From contig PUNR01000264.1 of NCBI GenBank assembly GCA_003551805.1, positions 1 through 9,653 on the forward strand: a DNA stretch of 9,653 nucleotides, read 5' to 3'. The stretch comes from Loktanella sp. Its GTDB lineage: Bacteria; Pseudomonadota; Alphaproteobacteria; Rhodobacterales; Rhodobacteraceae. The notes under the pieces were generated by a model. It was not told the DNA's origin. It ran no database searches and saw only the letters and a list, made by a program, of their open reading frames with translations. Numbering within the stretch: position 1 is the first letter of the stretch; the number at the start of each line of letters is the position of its first letter. This document shows, in pieces, positions 1 through 6,275 of the stretch. The position numbers were made by a program, and so were the translations under genes.

Positions 1-139
1 CGACCTGAGGCAGGTCATGATCCAGCCAGTGGCGCAGCGCCTTGGCCTGTGCTGCCAGCAATGCGGTGCGCGGCAGGCCAGCGCGCGACAGGCGGCGTGT
101 GGTGTGATAGCTGCGCAGCGCCTCGACAATCAGCCGCAT
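1..139 (-). CDS. Putative adenylate-forming enzyme, F390 synthetase-related (N-terminal fragment, runs off window)
   Basis: This is the first 46 codons of a minus-strand gene whose remainder lies outside the window. It starts at an ATG (137-139) with a good ribosome binding site, AAGGA at 146-150, six bases upstream. The start lies 10 bases inside the end of the MBL hydrolase gene, so it is the fourth gene of the operon. The visible residues begin MRLIVEALRSYHTTRRLS and continue as an Arg/Leu/Ala-rich amphipathic stretch. They resemble, from memory, the N-terminus of the CapK/phenylacetate-CoA-ligase-like proteins annotated as F390 synthetase-related or putative adenylate-forming enzymes. No catalytic motif is visible because the AMP-binding core is further downstream. 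The reading frame and start are well supported. The family assignment is tentative and rests on a short similarity plus operon context. Confidence 0.55.
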   Translation of the reverse strand, partial: MRLIVEALRSYHTTRRLSRAGLPRTALLAAQAKALRHWLDHDLPQV

Positions 140-960
140 GGCAGATCCTTCAGGTCAAATGCGCTGGGCGCAGGATCGTGGCACAGCATGACATCGCCGC
201 CCGCCTCTGCAAAGCGGGTGACAAGATCGCAAGATCGCGCATGAGCGGCGCGGTCATGCGACACCAGCCTTGCCGCCAGACCCGGACGGCGCTGTGCGGG
301 CAGGGCGGCGCAAGTCCATTGCGCATCGACCGCGTAAAGCAGCGGCGTGCCCAGTGCCGGAAATAACAGCCCGACATGCCCCGGCGCATGGCCGGGCAAT
401 GGCAGGGCCAGCAGGCTGCCATCGCCCAGCAGATCATGCGCCTTGTGGTCCAGCAGTGGCGCGGCAACTTGCGGTGCGGCATCAATCAGGTCCAGCCGAT
501 CGCTAAAATCCGGCGGCAGCAATTCGGGGAACACGCCGTGGCGCAGGTTGGCAAAACGGCTATTGGCGCGCAGAGCGTCCCAGCCCGCGGCGGCAGCGAC
601 AAAGCGTGCCTGCGCAAACAGCCGCAACCCCGAAACGTGATCGGCATGAAAATGCGTCACGACCACCGTGGTAATATCGCGGGGGCGCAGGTTGAAACGC
701 GCCAGAAACGCCTCCGGCTGGCCGCTGTCCTGCAACCGCGCACCCAGCGCACGCCCGTAAAGCCGCAAACCTAGGCTGCGGCCCGGATCACGCAGCGCAT
801 GGTTTGTATAGCCGGTGTCGATCAGGACCGGCCCCGTCTTGGCGTCCAAACATAACCCGTAGCGGACATAAAGCGGGCGTTTACGCCAGCGCCCGCCGCG
901 CAGGACCAGCCGTTCGGGGGTATCGACAAAGGCGCTGTTTGCAAAAACAGGGGCGGTCAT
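130..960 (-). CDS. MBL-fold metallo-hydrolase
   Basis: This 276-residue protein has a complete metallo-beta-lactamase-fold zinc site. The HxHxDH motif reads THFHADH (His103, His105, Asp107, His108). It is followed by PGHAPGH (His191), a bridging Asp212 in YAVDAQW and His261 in CHDP. The family hydrolyses ester, thioester, lactone or amide bonds with a dinuclear metal centre, and the substrate here cannot be read from sequence. No signal peptide is seen, so it is probably cytoplasmic. The ATG start overlaps the stop of the upstream SDR gene in an ATGA (957-960). It has no clear ribosome binding site of its own, so translational coupling is likely. Its 3' end overlaps the next gene by 10 bases. 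Sitting between an SDR and a putative acyl-activating enzyme, it may hydrolyse a pathway thioester or lactone; that role is inference. Confidence 0.92.
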   Translation of the reverse strand: MTAPVFANSAFVDTPERLVLRGGRWRKRPLYVRYGLCLDAKTGPVLIDTGYTNHALRDPGRSLGLRLYGRALGARLQDSGQPEAFLARFNLRPRDITTVVVTHFHADHVSGLRLFAQARFVAAAAGWDALRANSRFANLRHGVFPELLPPDFSDRLDLIDAAPQVAAPLLDHKAHDLLGDGSLLALPLPGHAPGHVGLLFPALGTPLLYAVDAQWTCAALPAQRRPGLAARLVSHDRAAHARSCDLVTRFAEAGGDVMLCHDPAPSAFDLKDLPCG

Positions 961-1919
961 CGGTGCGGCACTGTCGCAAAGGTCCGCGTCAGACCGTCCG
1001 CAAAGGATACCTGCGGTGACCAGTGCAAAAGGCGCTGCGCTTTGGTGATATCAAGGCTTTGCGCATAGGCAAACAGCGCCAGACCATAGCGGGTCACGGC
1101 AGGTTCGGGGCGATGCGGCAGCAGCAGTGCCGCCTTTTCGACCGCACCGGCCAGCGCCATAACCGGTCGCAGCGGCATCCTGCGCCAGCGCAAAGGCTGG
1201 CCTGCGGCAGCACAGGCACGGGTGGCGATATCGGTGACGGGCAGCACCTCGCCCCCGGTGATGTTCACAACCTCTCCTGTCTTGTCAGACCCAAGGGCCG
1301 CCATGACAGCCGCGACCACATCATCGACATGGGTCAGGTCAATCCGTGCCTGACCGCCCCGCAACAAAGGCAGCGGTCCGCGTTTTGCGGCACGCAACAG
1401 CCTTGGCAGCAAAGCGGCATCGCCAGCGCCGTAAATCCCGCGCGGACGCAGCACCAAGGCATGCGGTGCCGACAATGCGATGGTTTCCGCCTGCGCCTTG
1501 GTCGCGGCATAGGCGTTGAATGGGGGTGGCAGCGGGTCATCCTCGTGCACATCCAGCTGGTCCATCGGCGCAAAGCTGACCGACGCGCTGGAAATATGCA
1601 CAAGCCGCACGCCGCCCAAGGCCTGCGCCAAAGCGACGATATTGGCCGTCGCGGTAACATTGGCAGCGACGAAATCGCGCCAGCGGCCATGCGGCGCAGA
1701 CAGCGCGGCACTATGCACGATCGCGGTGACCGTTCTGAAAACGGCGGGGTCCAGTGGCTGGGTCAGATCATGGGCCAGCAGATCAAGGCTCTCGGCGCGC
1801 AATGCAATGATCTTGGCAGGATCACGGCCCAGTCCGATGGCAGGCTGGCCAATGGCGCGCAGATGGCGCAGCACCGCGCCTCCCAGAAACCCCGTCGCCC
1901 CTGTGACCAGCACCGCCAC
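957..1919 (-). CDS. NAD(P)-dependent epimerase/dehydratase (extended SDR)
   Basis: This 320-residue protein has an N-terminal Rossmann nucleotide-binding motif GATGFLGG (residues 7-14). It has the SDR catalytic Ser in ISSAS (about residue 110-111) and YxxxK as Tyr137-Lys141. RPRGIYGAGD (158-167) and the downstream DLTHVDDVV (194-202) are typical of the 3-beta-HSD/epimerase-like extended SDR group. Such enzymes reduce or oxidise a keto/hydroxy group, or epimerise, with NAD(P)H. The start is GTG (1917-1919), two bases after the stop of the ketoacyl synthase gene, and the end overlaps the MBL hydrolase by ATGA. With an upstream ketoacyl synthase, reduction of a beta-keto acyl product is a natural suggestion, as OleD does in olefin biosynthesis. 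A nucleotide-sugar role is less likely because no sugar genes are nearby. Confidence 0.9.
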   Translation of the reverse strand: MAVLVTGATGFLGGAVLRHLRAIGQPAIGLGRDPAKIIALRAESLDLLAHDLTQPLDPAVFRTVTAIVHSAALSAPHGRWRDFVAANVTATANIVALAQALGGVRLVHISSASVSFAPMDQLDVHEDDPLPPPFNAYAATKAQAETIALSAPHALVLRPRGIYGAGDAALLPRLLRAAKRGPLPLLRGGQARIDLTHVDDVVAAVMAALGSDKTGEVVNITGGEVLPVTDIATRACAAAGQPLRWRRMPLRPVMALAGAVEKAALLLPHRPEPAVTRYGLALFAYAQSLDITKAQRLLHWSPQVSFADGLTRTFATVPHR

Positions 1920-1921
1920 GA

Positions 1922-2926
1922 TCAGGCGACCAGCGCGATGCCGCCAAACGACACCCCCGCCGATGTGCCCAGCAGCAGAACCTTGTCGCCTGCGCTGATC
2001 CGCCCGTCACGCCGTGCGACATCAAGGGCAAAAGGGATCGAGGCCGCAATCTGGTTGCCGCAATCAGCGGCGATATTGACAACCTTTTCAGCGGCAAAAC
2101 CGGTCTGGCGGATCATATGCAAAAGCCCCGCAGGGCTGGCCTGATGCGGCACGACCAGATCGACCGCACTGCGCGGCCAACCGGCACCGGCCAGCAGATC
2201 ATCGACAAAACCGTTGAAATGCTGGGCCGCTAGCCGGAACAGCACCTTGCCATCCATGCCAAAGGTGCTGTGCGCGGCAAATCCCGCAGGATCGCGGTGG
2301 AAATCAAACCGCGTGCCGCCTGCACCCAGCGTGCAGGCCTCATAGGCGGACGGATAGCTGCGCAGGCGCATCGCGGCCATGCAAGCGGGCGATTGTGGCG
2401 CGCTGGCGGTCAGAACAACCGCCGCAGCGCCATCGCCGAACAGGGCGGCGGTTTCAGGGTCATCCGCCCACGGCAATGCGCGCGATGCGATTTCTGATGA
2501 CACAACCAGCACATGTTGCGCCGCACCTGTGGCGATCTGGCGGGCGGCGATGTCAAAGGCGCTGACAAAGCTCAGGCAGGTGGCGTTCACGTCAAAAGCC
2601 GCCGCTTTGCCGTCGGGGATGCCTAGGCTGCGCATCAGCAATGGGGCAGTCGCAGGGATTGGCTGATAGGGCACGGCGGCGGCAAAGATCAACAGATCAA
2701 TCTGGCCTGCATCCATGCCTGCATCATCCAAAGCTATCTGACTGGCGGTTGTGGCAAGGCTGATCTGGTCCTCGGTCTCGCAGACATGCCGTGCCAGAAC
2801 GCCCGTCGCCCGTTCCAGCCTGCCCGCTGCAATGCCAAGATCGCTGGCAATCTGTGCGGTCGTGATCCGTCTTTGTGGCAGGGACCGCCCCGAGCCGCGA
2901 ATCGTGACCGCCAAAGTCTGTGTCAT
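1922..2926 (-). CDS. 3-oxoacyl-ACP synthase III family protein (FabH/OleA-like thiolase fold)
   Basis: This protein has 334 residues from the ATG at 2924-2926. Numbering below is from the in-frame TTG at 2933-2935, three codons earlier. The triad of a Claisen-condensing KAS III is present: Cys120 in NATCLSF, His264 in VPHQAS and Asn294 in CGNQIAASIP. The C-terminal glycine-rich GTSAGVSFGG is also typical. The Asn motif reads GNQIAAS rather than the GNTSAAS of housekeeping FabH, which points to a specialised paralogue. It should condense an acyl thioester with a second acyl or malonyl thioester in the cytoplasm. It is the first gene of the minus-strand operon, with the SDR two bases downstream. 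The ATG is preferred, but an AAGG lies four bases before the TTG, so the start is uncertain by nine bases. Confidence 0.9.
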   Translation of the reverse strand: MTQTLAVTIRGSGRSLPQRRITTAQIASDLGIAAGRLERATGVLARHVCETEDQISLATTASQIALDDAGMDAGQIDLLIFAAAVPYQPIPATAPLLMRSLGIPDGKAAAFDVNATCLSFVSAFDIAARQIATGAAQHVLVVSSEIASRALPWADDPETAALFGDGAAAVVLTASAPQSPACMAAMRLRSYPSAYEACTLGAGGTRFDFHRDPAGFAAHSTFGMDGKVLFRLAAQHFNGFVDDLLAGAGWPRSAVDLVVPHQASPAGLLHMIRQTGFAAEKVVNIAADCGNQIAASIPFALDVARRDGRISAGDKVLLLGTSAGVSFGGIALVA

Positions 2927-2965
2927 CTGCGCCAACCGGCCTTGTCGCGCGGAATGTGCGCAGGT

Positions 2966-2981
2966 CGGACGTTACCGTCCG
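2966..2981. promoter_or_regulatory. Perfect inverted repeat upstream of the ketoacyl synthase operon
   Basis: CGGACG-TTAC-CGTCCG is a 6-bp perfect palindromic stem with a 4-base loop. It lies about 40 bases upstream of the operon's first start and about 39 bases upstream of the divergent Hint gene fragment. No T-run follows it, so it fits an operator or leader hairpin better than a terminator. The remaining bases of this 93-base gap show no convincing -35/-10 pair. Confidence 0.35.
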
Positions 2982-3019
2982 CAGCCCGCCAGATCAACGG
3001 ATCATCGGTCCGGGAATGA

Positions 3020-3303
3020 GTGGCCGTCTATCAAAGCGCAACGCTTCAAAATAGGATTTCTTCGGCAGAGGGTGGCTGTAACGCAGGCCCACCCGAAAGC
3101 GGAATGCAGACGGTGACGCTGACAGGCACGACACCAAATGGTCCTACAACCTTTAACCATACCTATCAAACTGGTGGGAACAGCATAACTCGATCAGTGT
3201 TCAGCTATACGACCCCGGGCGGTGAAAAAGAGTCCGGCAGCGATAGGTTTTCTTACCATACAGTCAACCTGACCATGACGGAATTGAATTCAATTCGGTG
3301 GGG
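3020..3303 (+). pseudogene. N-terminal fragment of a frameshifted Hint-domain protein
   Basis: This open frame begins with a GTG at 3020 immediately after an in-frame stop. An alternative start is the ATG at 3104. It reads about 94 residues rich in Thr, Ser, Gly and Asn before running out of frame with the Hint domain just downstream; unshifted, it would end at a stop at 3359-3361. At the GGGG run (3300-3303) its reading ...LNSIRWG can be continued by the other frame as ...YVMQMSNGDLF if one G is added, giving a protein of about 361 residues. The fragment has no recognisable domain of its own. It resembles the variable N-terminal regions that precede Hint domains in Rhodobacterales proteins. 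Hand-counted GC of 3121-3300 is about 48%, well below the roughly 65% of the neighbours. A real inactivating deletion and a sequencing or assembly error cannot be told apart here. Confidence 0.6.
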
Positions 3304-4104
3304 TACGTCATGCAAATGTCGAATGGCGATTTGTTTTTGCGGCTCTCAGTCTCTGCACTGAACAATGATCTTCCGGCCGATTACACGCTGACAAGCATGT
3401 CGTTTACCGGCGCGGCTACGCAGGGCGCAGGAAACCGACTTCTTATTGATCCCTTCAGTCCAGAAATCGTCGATGTGCACGTCCCCTGTTTCACATCCGG
3501 TACCCTGATCTGCACTGCAACCGGCGACAAACAGATCGAGGATCTGGTTGTTGGCGACACCGTCACAACCGCCGATCACGGCGAACAGGTGGTCCGCTGG
3601 ATCAAGTCCCGCACGATCGACTCCGCTGGTTTGCGCGCATTCCCTAACCTGCGGCCTGTGCGTATCAGTGCCGGTGCGCTGGGTGGCGGTCTGCCTGTGC
3701 AGGACTTGCTTGTCTCGCCGCAGCATCGCGTGCTGGTCCGGTCCAAAATTGCCGCGACAATGTTTGGCGAAATCGAAGTGTTGGTCGCGGCCAAGCATCT
3801 GATCGACCTGCCTGGCATCGCCATCGCCGACGACGTGACCGAGGTCACATATTGGCACTTCCTGTGCGACGCCCACGAGGTGGTCTTTGCAAATGATGCG
3901 CCTGCCGAAACGCTTTATACCGGTGCGATCGCTTTGATGTCCGTCGGGCTGGCCGCGCGGGAAGAGATTTTCACGCTGTTCCCCGAACTTCGCACCGCAG
4001 TGGACCGCCCTTGTGGTGCGCGCATGATGCTGACAGGCCGCCAGGGGCGCAAGCTGGCTGAGCGTCACGCCAAGAATGTCCGCACGCTGGTCGCTGCCGA
4101 GTAG
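3298..4104 (+). CDS. Hint (Hedgehog/intein) domain-containing protein, C-terminal part
   Basis: This frame reads 268 residues from a GTG at 3298 (alternatives ATG 3310 or 3316) and is probably the C-terminal three quarters of a longer protein, as the upstream fragment describes. The Hint domain starts at Cys64 in PCFTSGTLI, the self-splicing/cleavage nucleophile position. It continues with IEDLVVGDTV (80-89), the block-B-like SPQHRVLV (140-147) and HEVVFAND (193-200). The arrangement matches the bacterial Hint_2 type rather than a full intein: there is no homing endonuclease and no terminal His-Asn followed by a C-extein. Bacterial members are presumed to act in autoprocessing, but their function is not established. 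The C-terminus (about 228-268) is basic. Codon use in the Hint part is close to the neighbours, unlike the N-terminal fragment. No ribosome binding site supports an independent start, which argues for a disrupted longer gene. Confidence 0.8.
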   Translation: MGYVMQMSNGDLFLRLSVSALNNDLPADYTLTSMSFTGAATQGAGNRLLIDPFSPEIVDVHVPCFTSGTLICTATGDKQIEDLVVGDTVTTADHGEQVVRWIKSRTIDSAGLRAFPNLRPVRISAGALGGGLPVQDLLVSPQHRVLVRSKIAATMFGEIEVLVAAKHLIDLPGIAIADDVTEVTYWHFLCDAHEVVFANDAPAETLYTGAIALMSVGLAAREEIFTLFPELRTAVDRPCGARMMLTGRQGRKLAERHAKNVRTLVAAE

Positions 4105-4118
4105 TTCTGCGGTCATTA

Positions 4119-4152
4119 ATCCCGCCTGACTGGTCAGACCAACAGGCGGGAT
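4119..4152. terminator. Hairpin terminator between convergent genes
   Basis: ATCCCGCCTG (4119-4128) pairs perfectly with CAGGCGGGAT (4143-4152). The loop itself contains the small inverted repeat TGGTC-A-GACCA (4131-4141), so the whole element can form one long, nearly continuous stem. It lies 15 bases after the Hint gene stop and 18 bases before the stop of the opposing transglycosylase gene. It probably terminates both transcripts. Only a short T-stretch (GTTT) follows on the plus strand. Confidence 0.75.
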
Positions 4153-4170
4153 CATCGTTTCAGCCGTTTA

Positions 4171-5301
4171 TCACAGCATTCGTAGCAGGGCCTGCGATGG
4201 ATCACCCGTGACCGGCAGACCGCGCGAGCGTTGGAAACCTTCAATCGCGCGGGTGGTGTTTGCACCGATCACACCGTCGGCCCCCTGCGTGTCGAAACCG
4301 CGCCGTGTCAGACCGTTTTGCAAGGCAATCCGGTCGTTCTTGGTCAGGCCAAAGCGGTCAGGCGGGAACGGCATCTGTAACGGCCCGCCACCGGCGATGC
4401 GGTCGGCCAGATGGCCGACGCCAATCGCATAGGCATCGGAATTGTTATAGCGTTTGATGGCGCGGAAATTCGCAGTCGTGGTGAAGCGCGGACCGCCCTG
4501 TTGTGGTTCAAGCGCGCCACCCGGGTCTTCGCGCCCCCAGCTGGTGCCGGTCTGCCAGCCGCTGCGGGCCAGATAATTGGCGGCGCTGGCCAAAGCATCG
4601 GACGGGTCATCCGACCAGATATCGCGCCGCCCGTCACCGGTGAAATCCACAGCGAATTGTGCGAATGTGGTGGGGATGAATTGGGTATGCCCCATGGCAC
4701 CGGCCCAAGACCCTGTCATGCGCGCAGGTGTGATATCGCCCGCTTGCAGGATGCGCAGCGCTTCAAGTGTCTGTGCCTCGAAGAACGCACCGCGCCGGCC
4801 TTCGTAGGCCAGGGTGGATGTCGCGGCGATCACCGGTATGTCGCCCTGACGTTCGCCATAGAAACTTTCCAGCCCCCAGATCGCGGTCACGATATAGCGG
4901 CTGACGCCGTAGCGTTGTTCGATCGCGTTCAACACAGGCGCATGGCGGGCATAGGCCGCACGGCCTTTGCTGATGCGTTCGTCGGAAGTGGCGATGGCCA
5001 GATAATCTTCGAGCGTGCGGCGGAATTCGGTCTGGTTGCGATCACGGCTGACGACGCCGGGCAAAAAGCCTCCGCTGCGAAAGGCCGTGTCAAAGGTCGC
5101 AGGCGTGATGCCCTGACCTGTGGCGCGGCTGCGGAAACCGGCAACCCATGCGTCATAGCCCGCATCGCGCTGCGGCAAAAGATCGGATGGTGTCTGGCTT
5201 GCGGCGCGCGGAGCCGGGGCCATGGCACGCGGATTGCTGGCGCATCCTGCAAGCCATGTAGCCCCTAGCCCTGCAATGATGAAACGGCGATTGATGGTCA
5301 T
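4171..5301 (-). CDS. Lytic murein transglycosylase (MltB/SltB family) with peptidoglycan-binding domain
   Basis: This 376-residue lipoprotein has a hydrophobic signal (residues 6-18) ending in the lipobox LAGC (Cys20), so it should be lipid-anchored facing the periplasm. A Pro/Ala-rich linker precedes the transglycosylase domain (about 50-310). The catalytic Glu145 lies in IWGLESFYG. The family motifs GAMGHTQFIP (201-210) and DFTGDGRRDIW (219-229) follow, as in MltB-type enzymes that cleave MurNAc-GlcNAc bonds with formation of 1,6-anhydro-MurNAc. Residues about 322-374 form a PG_binding_1 domain (IGANTTRAIEGFQ, RGLPVTG). The ATG start at 5299-5301 is preceded by a purine-rich GAGAGCAG that can serve as the ribosome binding site. 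It is a single gene, convergent with the Hint gene and divergent from the phosphatase-family gene. The family is secure; the exact paralogue name is not. Confidence 0.95.
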   Translation of the reverse strand: MTINRRFIIAGLGATWLAGCASNPRAMAPAPRAASQTPSDLLPQRDAGYDAWVAGFRSRATGQGITPATFDTAFRSGGFLPGVVSRDRNQTEFRRTLEDYLAIATSDERISKGRAAYARHAPVLNAIEQRYGVSRYIVTAIWGLESFYGERQGDIPVIAATSTLAYEGRRGAFFEAQTLEALRILQAGDITPARMTGSWAGAMGHTQFIPTTFAQFAVDFTGDGRRDIWSDDPSDALASAANYLARSGWQTGTSWGREDPGGALEPQQGGPRFTTTANFRAIKRYNNSDAYAIGVGHLADRIAGGGPLQMPFPPDRFGLTKNDRIALQNGLTRRGFDTQGADGVIGANTTRAIEGFQRSRGLPVTGDPSQALLRML

Positions 5302-5376
5302 TTGCTGCTCTCGCTTTTATGATTTTGGCATGATCCTAACAGCTAATGGCTTTGGCACAATGCTGTGTCGCGGACT

Positions 5377-5392
5377 GCGCAAGGCTTTGCGC
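5377..5392. promoter_or_regulatory. Inverted repeat in the divergent intergenic region
   Basis: GCGCAA-GGCT-TTGCGC is a perfect 6-bp stem with a 4-base loop. It sits in the 167-base gap (5302-5468) between the divergent transglycosylase and EEP-family genes. It could be an operator or a 5' leader hairpin. I see no convincing promoter pair elsewhere in this gap. Confidence 0.3.
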
Positions 5393-5468
5393 GTCATTAC
5401 ACAAAGTTTTGCATTCAGCTTTGCGGCGGCGGCTGGCATCACGTGCCGGGACAACAGAAGGCTTGGCA

Positions 5469-6206
5469 GTGCAGATCATCACTTGTGCGACATGGAACAT
5501 CCACCGCGCCCGCGGGCGCGACGGGCGGGTGGACCCCGACCGCGTCGCCGCAGCCATTGGCAGCGACATCAGCCCTGCGGGTCGCCATCAGGTGCTGGCC
5601 TTGCAGGAAGCGGACGGGGAATGTCCGCCACATGCCGGTATTCTTGATCTGGACCGGATCGAGGCAGCGACCGGCCTGCGCCATGTTCACCGCGACGCTA
5701 CAATGCGGTGGGGGCCGCAAAGCCACGGCTTTTTGGGTGCGATCCTGTTTGTCGATCCCGCAATCGAGGTGACATCGCACGATGTGATCGATCTGCCCGG
5801 CCATTGCCATCGCGGTGCCGTGGTGGTCGAGGCGCGCGTGGATGGCACAGCTTTGCGCATCATGACGGCGCATCTGTCGCTGACGCAGGTGCTGCGCATC
5901 GCCCAGATGCGGATCATCGCGCAATATCTGCGCCGCCAGCCGGTGATGCAGACGATCCTGATGGGGGATCTGAACGAATGGCGCCCCTGGTCGGGCATGG
6001 CCTTTTCGCCCCGCCTGTTGGGTCGCCGTTTTGACGGCGGCGTCAAGCGCAGCTTTCCAGCGCATTTTCCGATGCTGCCGCTGGACCGGATCCTGTCGGA
6101 CAGGGCAGGGGCTGTGCAGGATATGCAGGTGATCGACACGCCCGGGGTGCGTGCGGCGTCGGATCATCTGGCGTTGTCGGCCAAAGTGCAATTGACGGGG
6201 TCGTAA
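5469..6206 (+). CDS. Endonuclease/exonuclease/phosphatase (EEP) family protein
   Basis: This protein is 245 residues from the GTG at 5469. That start is chosen because AGAAGG (5456-5461) lies seven bases upstream and the conserved fold begins right after it; the frame stays open further 5', but that part looks non-conserved. The catalytic residues of the DNase I-like EEP fold are all visible: Asn10 in TWNIH, Glu47 in LQEADGE, His135 in TAHLS, Asp167/Asn169 in GDLNEW, Asp206 in PLDRIL and Asp232-His233 in ASDHLALSA. Members are Mg-dependent phosphodiesterases or phosphatases acting on nucleic acids, phosphoinositides or other phosphoesters. The substrate here is unknown. No signal peptide is seen with this start. 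The gene is transcribed alone, divergent from the transglycosylase and convergent with cytochrome b561. Confidence 0.9.
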   Translation: MQIITCATWNIHRARGRDGRVDPDRVAAAIGSDISPAGRHQVLALQEADGECPPHAGILDLDRIEAATGLRHVHRDATMRWGPQSHGFLGAILFVDPAIEVTSHDVIDLPGHCHRGAVVVEARVDGTALRIMTAHLSLTQVLRIAQMRIIAQYLRRQPVMQTILMGDLNEWRPWSGMAFSPRLLGRRFDGGVKRSFPAHFPMLPLDRILSDRAGAVQDMQVIDTPGVRAASDHLALSAKVQLTGS

Positions 6207-6264
6207 GGGGCGCTGCCCCTCGGCGCTGGCGCGCCTCACCCCGGAGTATTTGGGGAAATAAGAA
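6206..6264. repeat. REP-like intergenic hairpin element between convergent genes
   Basis: The element begins on the last base of the EEP gene's TAA stop. AGGGGC-GCT-GCCCCT (6206-6220) is a perfect 6-bp hairpin. It is followed by a second GC-rich region (GGCGCTGGCGCGCC) and by CCCCGGAGTATTTGGGG (4-bp stem, 6240-6254), running into AAATAAGAAG. From memory, very similar GGGGC...GCCCC plus CCGGxxTATTTGG...AAGAAG modules recur between genes in Rhodobacterales genomes. Only one copy is present in this window, so its repetitive nature cannot be shown here. It probably also acts as a transcription terminator for the flanking convergent genes. Confidence 0.55.
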
Positions 6265-6275
6265 GGGTTGGCGGG

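Noticed and set aside
1023..2144. Long plus-strand open frame (373 codons) opposite the SDR and ketoacyl synthase genes
   Set aside because: It is antisense to two clearly conserved enzymes, is rich in Arg/Gln/His with no domain, and is the expected shadow of high-GC coding sequence.
3290..3303. Programmed -1 ribosomal frameshift in the Hint gene
   Set aside because: No X-XXY-YYZ slippery heptamer is present at the junction. A lost base in the GGGG run is simpler.
3346..4155. Minus-strand open frame opposite the Hint domain
   Set aside because: The composition is shadow-like and no motif is present, while the plus strand carries a recognisable Hint domain.
5351..5374. Sigma-54-like TGGCAC element
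   Set aside because: TGGCAC is present, but the required GC of the -12 element is missing at the right spacing.
5346..5468. 123-base N-terminal extension of the EEP-family gene
   Set aside because: The extra 41 residues are Cys/Arg/Leu-rich and unlike the fold. A good ribosome binding site (AGAAGG) with 7-base spacing supports the GTG at 5469.
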